Positions 56,435-64,000 of a stretch of 64,000 nucleotides of DNA are shown here, in pieces. Position 1 is the stretch's first letter. Each line of letters opens with the position of its first letter. Where the stretch lies: assembly GCA_020051695.1 (NCBI GenBank), contig JAGVQM010000041.1, positions 62,001 to 126,000 on the forward strand, in the 5' to 3' direction. The DNA comes from Candidatus Zixiibacteriota bacterium (lineage in GTDB: Bacteria; Zixibacteria; MSB-5A5; WJJR01; JAJRUJ01). The translations under genes and the position numbers were made by a program. Below the pieces are notes generated by a model. That model had not been told where the DNA came from, made no database searches, and was given only the letters and a program-made list of their open reading frames with translations.

Positions 56435-57213
56435 GAATGAGGAATGTATTTCTTTTTGCGAACGGCAATTATTTCGGCGATGATCGAAAGGGCGATTTCA
56501 TAGGGTCCCTCACCTCCGATGTCCAGACCGATCGGGGCGTGAACACGAGCGAGCGACGCTCGCTCGACACCCTCTTGTTCCAGGGCCGAGTATACCGCGG
56601 CGATTTTGGCTTTCGAGCCGATCATCCCGATATAGACGCACTCCCGAGTGACAACCTGGCGCAGCACCGCCAGATCGGCGACATGTCCATGAGTAACAAT
56701 AACAATATAGGAGTCCCTGCCGATGGCGGGGAAATCCCGGGTAAACTGCGCATCGGTCAGGATCGTTTTTGCCGGAGGAGTGAATTGTTCGAGCATCTCG
56801 CGGCGGTCATCGACGATGGTAATTGCCAAATTCATCGGCGCGGCCAGCCGGGCCAGGTCCCGGCCGATATGCCCTGCGCCGAAGATGATCAACTGTTCCC
56901 GCTGCGCAAACCGCTCGAGAAACACCTCGGCCCGGCCCCCGCAGTTCATGCCGGTGGCCTCGGGGCCCTCTTTCTCGAAACGGTACGTTTTTAACAGGTG
57001 GCTGGTGTCTTCGGCCAATAATCCCAGACAGTCTTCGATGACCAGCTTTTCGAAATACCCGCCGCCGATAGTCCCCGAGATCGTGCCGTTGGGGAAGACC
57101 AGCATCCGCGCGCCGGGCTGTCGCGGTGAGGAACCACTCACCCGGACAATCGTCGCCAGGACAAACGGCTCACCGGCCGCTTTTCTGTGGGCCAGTTCCT
57201 GTATAATATCCAT
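56431..57213 (-). CDS. xdhC: XdhC/CoxI-family molybdenum enzyme maturation factor
   Basis: 260 residues. N-terminal XdhC domain (LATIVRVSGSSPRQPGARML, GTIGGGYFE, NCGGRAEVFLE) and C-terminal Rossmann domain (LIIFGAGHIGRDLARLA, IVDDRREML). XdhC-type proteins bind molybdenum cofactor, aid its sulfuration and insert it into xanthine-oxidase-family enzymes. The gene overlaps mocA by 44 bp upstream and yqeB by 4 bp downstream, forming a three-gene maturation operon. Confidence 0.93.
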   Translation of the reverse strand: MDIIQELAHRKAAGEPFVLATIVRVSGSSPRQPGARMLVFPNGTISGTIGGGYFEKLVIEDCLGLLAEDTSHLLKTYRFEKEGPEATGMNCGGRAEVFLERFAQREQLIIFGAGHIGRDLARLAAPMNLAITIVDDRREMLEQFTPPAKTILTDAQFTRDFPAIGRDSYIVIVTHGHVADLAVLRQVVTRECVYIGMIGSKAKIAAVYSALEQEGVERASLARVHAPIGLDIGGEGPYEIALSIIAEIIAVRKKKYIPHS

Positions 57214-57802
57214 CGTGTTCTTCTTTTAACTGCCGATAATCTTCTTCCGTATCGAGATCAAGCTGTATCCGGCCGTCCGGTACTTCCATGATTTCGCCCG
57301 CATTTTCCGCGAGGAGGTCATTGCCGATCAGATCGCCGGACAATCGGGCCAGCCGCGAAAACATTCTCCGGGCAAATATAATGGGATGGCCCCGCCCGGC
57401 GGGAGTTTTTATATACAAAATCCCGGGCTGCACTGTGCGGAATTGCGCCAGCGCCCGGTCGATGAGGGCAGTTGAAACTGCCGGTTTATCGGCCACCATG
57501 AACAACGCCGCACCGTTGCGCGCCTCCAGCGCGCGTAACGCACAATTGATTGATCCTGCCCGGCCCAGCGCGTAGTCGGGGTTGTGGATAACCGACGTTC
57601 GCTGATCAAGCAGCGGAGCTATCTGGGTAGAAGTCCGCTCCGCCTCGAAGCCCGTCACCGCGATAACCTGGTCCACCGTGGAACGCTGCAATTGCCTTAA
57701 CGATTCCTCAATGACTGTCCGGCCATGATAAGGGAGGAGCAGCTTATTACACCCCATTCTCTGCGACATCCCCGCCGCAAGCAGGATGCCTGTGATTCGC
57801 AT
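57170..57802 (-). CDS. mocA: MocA-like molybdenum cofactor cytidylyltransferase
   Basis: About 210 residues from ATG 57802 (57811 and 57817 also possible). Nucleotidyltransferase signature LLAAGMSQRMGCNKLLLPY, with LFMVADKPAV for metal binding and GRGHPIIFARR. MocA adds CMP to molybdopterin to make the MCD cofactor used by xanthine-oxidase-family enzymes. Its location ahead of xdhC and divergent from the hydroxylase genes supports this over a sugar-nucleotide role. The 123-bp divergent gap before 57926 should contain both promoters. Confidence 0.88.
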   Translation of the reverse strand: MRITGILLAAGMSQRMGCNKLLLPYHGRTVIEESLRQLQRSTVDQVIAVTGFEAERTSTQIAPLLDQRTSVIHNPDYALGRAGSINCALRALEARNGAALFMVADKPAVSTALIDRALAQFRTVQPGILYIKTPAGRGHPIIFARRMFSRLARLSGDLIGNDLLAENAGEIMEVPDGRIQLDLDTEEDYRQLKEEHDGYYTGTGPQKSGR

Positions 57803-57925
57803 GACGCTCATGAGCACAAGATATCACTTTTCCGCCGGGATGACAAACACCGGGTGGCAGGAGAAATTTCCCCTTGCCCCGGCCGCGTGGGGTTTGGATA
57901 TTCATCCGGTCAAGGAAAGGTCGCG

Positions 57926-58941
57926 ATGATTTTACCTCGTTTTGATGTGCTGACTCCCGCGACGGTTACAGAAGCCTGCGCGCTTTTGGCCGCCCACACC
58001 GCTGCCGGTGTGCGGATCCTGGCCGGCGGCACCGACCTGCTGGTCGAGTTGCGCCGGCCGATTATCCCGCAACACGTTCCTCGCTGTGACGGCTGCCCGA
58101 CCCACCCGGAGGGGGCGGTCTTTTCAACCATTGATTGCACGATGTGGAACTCCGAGCCGCTGATGGCTGCCGGGGGATCGGTTCGGGCGGCGGTAAAGCC
58201 CCCGGCGTTTTTGTTGTCCCTGCATAAACTGCGTGATCTGCGGGGGCTGCAAAAACGTACGGACGGCTCGCTGCGCGTGGGGGCGTGCACGACCATCACC
58301 GACATTGAGCGGTCGCGCGATATCCGTGAGGGATGGACCGCTCTGGCCGAGGGCGCAGACAATCTCGGCAGCCCGCTGGTGCGTAACCGGGGGACTGTGG
58401 GAGGGAACATTGCCAACGCCCGCCCGGCCGCCGACACTGCCGTGCCGACCATTGCCCTGCGCGCGACCCTAGTCTTACGGAGCACCTCCGGCATCCGGAC
58501 AATCGCCGCCGCGGATTTTCCCACCGGCCCCGGCAAAACGATCATCAATCCCGGTGAAATCCTGACCTATATCGAATACCCGGCGCCGGCGAAATATTCC
58601 GGCAGCGCGTATCATAAACTCGCCAACCGCAAGGCGCTGGAAATTTCCACCGTGGGTGTCGCAGTTTACCTCGCATTGGAAACGCCGGGCGGTCCGGTGG
58701 CCGATGTCTCGGTCGCGCTGGGCGCCGTCGGCCCGAAACCGCTGGCCGCCGCCTCGGTCGGCCCGGTGCTACTCGGCAGGATCCCCGATGAAACCGCCAT
58801 CAATGATGCCGCCCGCGCGGCTATGGAAGATGCGCGGCCGATTGACGACCATCGCGGTTCGGCCTGGTATCGGCTGCAAATGGTGGAAGTGCTGACCCGC
58901 CGGTTATTGAAAACTGCGCTGGCCCGTGCTGAAGGCAAAAA

Positions 58942-58945
<4 letters not shown>
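57926..58945 (+). CDS. Molybdenum hydroxylase FAD-binding subunit with an unusual Cys-containing insert
   Basis: 339 residues; AAGGAAAGG precedes the ATG. FAD-binding motifs ILAGGTDLLVELRR and TVGGNIANARPAAD are present with the CODH-C domain at the end. Between ELRR and FLLSLHKLRDL, where relatives have a few residues, there are about 45 extra (roughly 45-91) containing C54, C57 and C71 (C-x2-C-x13-C). The characterised 4Fe-4S inserts of HcrB and PaoB lie after the GGN motif instead, so this is a different position. Overlaps the 2Fe-2S subunit by ATGA. Confidence 0.9.
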
Positions 58946-59404
<459 letters not shown>

Positions 59405-59412
<8 letters not shown>

Positions 59413-61765
59413 CTACCGCATCCTCAATACCCGCGCGCGGCGTGTCGATGCCGTCGATAAAATTACCGGCCGCGCGATGTACACCGATGACTTCCAGCGG
59501 CCGAATATGCTGTACGCGGCACTGTTGCACTCCCCGCTGGCCCATGCCCGCATTTTGAATATTGATACCTCCCGCGCCGAAGCATTGCCCGGCGTCAAGG
59601 CAGTCGTGACCTGGCGCGAGGCGGGCACCGTCCCCTACGGGGTCAGCCCCGCCCGCTATGACGAGACGATATTCTGTTACGACAAGGTCCGCTATGTCGG
59701 CGACGAAATCGCCGCCGTGGCCGCCAGCGATTTGGATACCGCGCTGGAAGCGATAAATTTAATTAAAGTTAATTTTGAGGAATTGCCGCTGGTGCTTGAC
59801 GGCCTTACCGCGATGAATGACGGACAGCCGCGATTACATGACCAATACAAAAATAACATGTGCGCGGAGGTGCACTGGCATTTCGGCGATATCGAACAGG
59901 GCCGCCGGGAATCGCACATTATCCGCACCGACAAGCTGACCAGCAAGATGCAGGACGGCGCGTTTATGGAGCCGCAAAGTGTGCTGGCCGAAGTCGATGC
60001 GCAGGGCGATCTGATCATGTACAGTTCGACCCAAGCCCCGCATTATGTCCAGCGCACGCTGGCCATGGCTCTGCAAATGCCCCTGCATAAGGTGCGGGTC
60101 ATTAAACCGGCGGTCGGGGGCGGCTTCGGACCGAAAGCATCGTGCTCTACCGCCGAACTGGCGACGTGCCTTTTGGCGATGAAAACCGGGCGGCCGGTGA
60201 AAATTACGTTTGATCGCGAGCAGGTTTTTTTGCATTCACGTGCCCGGCACCAGTTTTTCCACACGATGACCACCGGGATTAAAAAAGACGGCACCCTGTC
60301 GTTCCTCGATCATCACTGTATCCTCGATGGCGGCGCGTATGCCAGTTTCGGTATTGCCACGATTTATTACGCCGGGTCGTTGCTGGGCGGGCCGTACCGG
60401 TTGAAAAACATGAAATATGACGGATACCGCGTGGTGACCAACAAGCCTGCCTGCGGGGCGCAGCGTGGCCACGGCGCGGTGATCGCCCGCGCGTTATTCG
60501 AAGTCCAGCTCGACCGTCTGGCCGAGGAACTGGGCTTGGACCCCATCGAACTGCGGCTGAAAAATGTCATGGAAGCCGGGGAAACGACCTGCAACGAGCT
60601 GTTTGTCTCCAGCTTCGGGATGCGCGAGGCACTGGAGGCCGTGCGCGATTCGGCGGCGTGGCAGACCAAGCGGGAGCGGGCCGGGAAGACGCATCGCAAC
60701 GGCAAGGGGATCGGCGCAGCCTGCGGCTTTTTTGTCTCGGGCGCGGGGTATTCGATCTACCGTTCGCGCACCTATCATTGTACGGTGATTACCAAGGTCG
60801 ATGAAGTCGGCGGCGGCGTGCTGGTGCAGTCCGGGGCGGCCGATATCGGGCAGGGGTCCGATACAGTGTTGGCGATGATCACTGCCGAGGAGCTGGGCAT
60901 TACGCTAGACGATGTCCGCGTGGTCAGCGGCGATTCCAAATTGAGCGTCGATCTCGGCGCGTATTCTTCCCGCACGACCCTGATGACCGGCCACGCCTGC
61001 CGCGAGGCGGCGCAGGACGTCAAACGACAAATTCTGTCAGCCATCGCCGCGCTGCTTTCCGTGCCGCCGGAAACGCTTGATCTGAAAGACGGCTTTTTGG
61101 TCAGTCTGGCCGGTCCGCTGGATATCTCCGAATTGCGCCGCGAATATCTGCGGGAACACCTGGGCTTTACCGACCTGCCCGAAGGCCCCCAGCTCACGTT
61201 TGCCGAGGCGGGCCGCATTGCCTTTCTGGAACTCGGCGCGATCGTCGGCACGGGCAAATATAAGCCGCCGCCGCTGGGTGGCTCGTTTAAGGGCGCGGCA
61301 GTGGGGACCTCGCCGGCGTTTGGCTGTTCGGCGCAGGTGGCGGAAGTCACCGTCGATCTGGAGACCGGCCGCGTCACGGTGGATAAGATCACCGGCGCAC
61401 ACGATTGCGGCTTCGCGATCAACCGCACGCAGGTGGAAGGTCAAATGCAGGGCTCGATGATGATGGGTATGGGCGAGGCGCTGATGGAACAAATCCAGTA
61501 TGACACTAAAGGCCGCATTGTCAACGCCAACCTGGCCGAATACAAAATCCCGACGGCGCTGGACATGCCGCACCTCGAAGCCATTATCGTCGAATCGCAC
61601 GAACCGCACGGCCCCTATGGGGCGAAAGAAGTGGGGGAGGGCGCGATCATGCCGGTCATTCCCTCGATTTTGAATGCGATCTACGACGCCACGGGCGTCC
61701 GTATCGACGAACTGCCGATCACGCCGGAACGGGTGGTGGCGGCATTGCGGACGGGGGGGAAGTGA
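59405..61765 (+). CDS. Molybdenum hydroxylase large (molybdopterin) subunit
   Basis: 786 residues of the xanthine dehydrogenase/aldehyde oxidase/4-hydroxybenzoyl-CoA reductase family. N-terminal hammerhead domain (about 1-135, DAVDKITGRAMYTDDF), then Moco-binding segments GGGFGPKASCST, ACGAQRGHGAVIARALFE and QSGAADIGQGSDTV. The conserved Glu is in KEVGEGAIMPVIP near the C-terminus. The maturation genes opposite fit an MCD-type cofactor, possibly with selenium. Substrate cannot be read from sequence; nearby CoA-ester genes make an aromatic or N-heterocyclic acid worth testing. Confidence 0.92.
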
Positions 61766-61819
61766 TGGCAAATTTTACAATTAGATAATACTTGGCATAC
61801 CTGCATATGAAAGGCGATA

Positions 61820-63811
61820 ATGGGCATTTTGAATAGAGCTTACTATTCTTCCACATTCGAGGAATTCCTCGATTCGACTGATGAGGAAGTGATCGGGTCC
61901 CTCAGTATTCGAAGCGAACTTGAGTTAGTTCAATTGCAGAGAAATGCTTGGCTTGAAGAATGTTCCATTCTTCGGCAAGCCTTGCACGGTATCAGTGGAT
62001 TTATACTGCTGGAGTACTCGATCCCTCGGATGGGGCGAAGGGTAGATGCCATCCTCATACTCCCCAAAGTTATAATCGTCGTCGAGTTCAAGATTGGCGA
62101 AGCACGTTATACAGGGCAGGCGATTGACCAGGTGTATGACTATGTACTTGATCTAAAGAACTTCCATAAACAGACCCACGACAAGGATGTTATTCCTGTC
62201 CTGGTTGCCACCGAAGGTCCGAGCCAATCTCCGATATTTAATAGGCAGCCAGATGGCATTTATCGCCCAGTTTGTGTCAATCGCCATGATTTCAGGCATT
62301 TATTATATCAGATTAAAGGTCATGTATCTGGATATGAGATTGACGTACCGGCGTGGTTGGACTCGATTTACTGCCCCACGCCTACAATTGTTGAGGCGGC
62401 CCAAGTGCTGTATCAGGGGCACAACGTGCAAGACATTTCCAGAAGCGAATCTGGGGCAGAGAACCTAACAAAAACTGCGGAAGCAATACGGAGAATTATA
62501 CTAGAATCCCGTACAAAGAACATAAAATCAATATGTTTTGTCACGGGCGTTCCTGGAGCGGGGAAAACGTTGGCGGGATTAAATATTGCGAATTCGTGGA
62601 ACGATCCGGAAAACAATCAACACGCCGTATTTTTATCAGGCAATGGTCCCCTAGTAGATGTTCTCAGAGAGGCGCTAGCGCGCGATGATGTCCAGCGAGC
62701 GAAAATCGCAGGAATGACACTGACAAAGAAAGCAGCATTGTCCAAAGTCAAAGCTTTTATCCAAAATATTCATCATTTCAGAGACGACGCATTGAGTTCT
62801 TCTATAGCCCCCGTTGAACGAGTTGCAATATTCGACGAAGCCCAAAGGGCTTGGGATCTCAAGCAGACAGCTGCCTTCATGAAATCGAGAAAGAGAATAC
62901 CACATTTTGGTATGTCTGAACCGGAATTTCTCATATCTGTTATGAATCGGCATGCCGAGTGGGCAAGTATTATTTGTCTTGTCGGAGGAGGACAGGAAAT
63001 AAATACCGGTGAGGCTGGTCTCGCAGAATGGCTTCGGGTGCTCCAAATTGCTTATCCTCAATGGTGGGTGTATATTGCCGAAGACCTACTGGATTCAGAA
63101 TATGCAGATGTGTTAACGACGGCAATGCTGGAAAATATTGGCAGAATCGAACGGAGAAGTGATCTTCATCTATCCACATCAATTCGCTCCTTTCGGGCAG
63201 ATGCCGTGTCGTCCTTCGTAAAAGCTCTGCTTGATTGCGATGACAATAGGATACAATTACTTCTTAGTAAAGTACTCCCCTCATATCCGATATGTATGAC
63301 CCGTGAAATTGATCGTGCTAAGGATTGGTTAAAGAACAAAGCCCGCGGTTCGGAACGTTACGGTGTCATTGCTTCATCTGAAGCACAACGACTGAAACCT
63401 TATGGCATAAACGTGAAAGTGGAAATTGATCCGAAAAATTGGTTTCTCAATGGGAAAAGCGACATCAGGTCTTCGTATTACCTTGAAGATGTGGCGACCG
63501 AATTTCAGATTCAGGGGCTTGAGCTAGATTGGGTATGTGTTGCGTGGGACTGCAATTTAAGATATGACAGTAAAGGATGGGAGTATCACTGTTTTCGTGG
63601 GACACGGTGGCAAATGATCAGGAGTGAAGAAAGAAAAAGGTTTTTGAAAAATGCTTATAGAGTGCTTTTGACGCGGGCAAGGCAAGGCATGATAATATTT
63701 ATACCTGAGGGGAACGAAATTGACCACACCAGGCGGCGGGAATATTATGATGGAACGTATGAGTATTTGCGTAACATCGGAATACCTGAAATTGGTGCTA
63801 CGGTGTCCTGA
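61820..63811 (+). CDS. Nuclease-helicase fusion, DUF2075 type
   Basis: 663 residues, AT-rich relative to neighbours; AAAGG 7 nt before the ATG. N-terminal PD-(D/E)XK-like nuclease: D76 in GRRVDAIL, E89-F-K91 in IVVEFKIG, then a Gln at 100. The DUF2075 P-loop helicase core follows: Walker A TGVPGAGKT (about 240-250), motif II FDEAQRAW (about 337), C-terminal EFQIQGLELDW and YRVLLTRARQGM. DUF2075 proteins are often linked to defence or DNA repair but mechanism is largely unknown. It starts 54 bp after the hydroxylase and is followed by repeat element B. Confidence 0.88.
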   Translation: MGILNRAYYSSTFEEFLDSTDEEVIGSLSIRSELELVQLQRNAWLEECSILRQALHGISGFILLEYSIPRMGRRVDAILILPKVIIVVEFKIGEARYTGQAIDQVYDYVLDLKNFHKQTHDKDVIPVLVATEGPSQSPIFNRQPDGIYRPVCVNRHDFRHLLYQIKGHVSGYEIDVPAWLDSIYCPTPTIVEAAQVLYQGHNVQDISRSESGAENLTKTAEAIRRIILESRTKNIKSICFVTGVPGAGKTLAGLNIANSWNDPENNQHAVFLSGNGPLVDVLREALARDDVQRAKIAGMTLTKKAALSKVKAFIQNIHHFRDDALSSSIAPVERVAIFDEAQRAWDLKQTAAFMKSRKRIPHFGMSEPEFLISVMNRHAEWASIICLVGGGQEINTGEAGLAEWLRVLQIAYPQWWVYIAEDLLDSEYADVLTTAMLENIGRIERRSDLHLSTSIRSFRADAVSSFVKALLDCDDNRIQLLLSKVLPSYPICMTREIDRAKDWLKNKARGSERYGVIASSEAQRLKPYGINVKVEIDPKNWFLNGKSDIRSSYYLEDVATEFQIQGLELDWVCVAWDCNLRYDSKGWEYHCFRGTRWQMIRSEERKRFLKNAYRVLLTRARQGMIIFIPEGNEIDHTRRREYYDGTYEYLRNIGIPEIGATVS

Positions 63812-63925
63812 TGGCTCAGGGAGAAAGTATGCGTGTTTGAGTCAGTGGCTTTGCACTTGTGCCCGTCGAAACATCGGTTTCACAGAATCGCCGCCTGTGT
63901 CAGGAAATCTGGGTGGCCCAGGTGC

Positions 63926-63957
63926 CCGGGTGCCCCATCCGCTTGCGGTGGGGTTAG
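63926..63957. repeat. Element B, third copy (inverted relative to 49.6-49.9 kb)
   Basis: 28 contiguous bases (63926-63953) are the exact reverse complement of the core of element B at 49623-49657 and 49907-49941; the next few bases diverge. It lies about 115 bp after the nuclease-helicase gene. The remaining 189-bp tail of the window has no gene that I can see. Confidence 0.85.
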
Positions 63958-64000
63958 ATTCTTCGCGCACTCACCTGGTACCGCACCCAGTCGGGTGGGT

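Overview
The window reads as ordinary chromosome of a Gram-negative-type (diderm) bacterium with GC-rich coding DNA. Evidence for two membranes is a LolCD-type lipoprotein exporter, several lipobox proteins and a predicted outer-membrane barrel. The organism also carries mcsA-mcsB-clpC (protein arginine kinase plus AAA+ unfoldase), a set best known from Firmicutes. Its large exported proteins combine thrombospondin type-3 repeats, Cys-containing dockerin pairs and a FlgD-like/T9SS-like C-terminal domain. That mixture suggests an uncultured FCB-group or Zixibacteria-like lineage. This placement is inference; no rRNA gene is present.

Region 1 (1-19.2 kb) is housekeeping: pdxT(partial)-lipA-ispG; a minus-strand block lysS-lolC-lolD-mcsA-mcsB-clpC ending in a strong intrinsic terminator; a DUF2089/SHOCT-like pair; a lipoprotein; a nitrilase-family amidohydrolase; a nitroreductase; a glycerophosphodiester phosphodiesterase; an AmrS-type radical SAM enzyme; rsgA; and a double-receiver response regulator. 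Between amrS and rsgA lies a compact transcription unit (promoter, perfect Shine-Dalgarno, 19-codon ORF, two terminators).

Region 2 (19.2-49.2 kb) is dominated by envelope and signalling proteins. An ECF sigma factor is translationally coupled to an anti-sigma/TolB-like/TPR membrane protein. It is followed by a dockerin-bearing secreted protein, a gingipain-type (C25) protease with TSP3 repeats and dockerins, tRNA-Cys, a secreted M29-like protein that seems to lack metal ligands, and tRNA-Leu. A tightly spaced five-gene set (32.66-43.25 kb) then encodes a 1478-residue dockerin protein with a sorting-type C-terminus, a CsgG-like TPR lipoprotein, an outer-membrane barrel, a cohesin + five-FN3 lipoprotein and a methyltransferase. 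I consider this set the best candidate for an undescribed system: a cohesin-dockerin surface assembly coupled to its own export or outer-membrane components. A DEAD-box helicase, a Ser/Thr kinase-TolB-TPR receptor and a beta-CASP nuclease follow.

Region 3 (49.2-64 kb) is more accessory. It opens with an intergenic array of hairpin repeats and an AT-rich PD-(D/E)XK-type gene. Next is a five-gene beta-oxidation-like operon (zinc-ribbon crotonase, methyltransferase, SDR, thiolase, hydratase), whose crotonases resemble those of anaerobic benzoyl-CoA metabolism. A molybdenum-hydroxylase locus follows, with maturation genes yqeB/xdhC/mocA divergent from the FAD, 2Fe-2S and molybdopterin subunits. 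The region ends with a nuclease-helicase (DUF2075) gene followed by another copy of the intergenic repeat.
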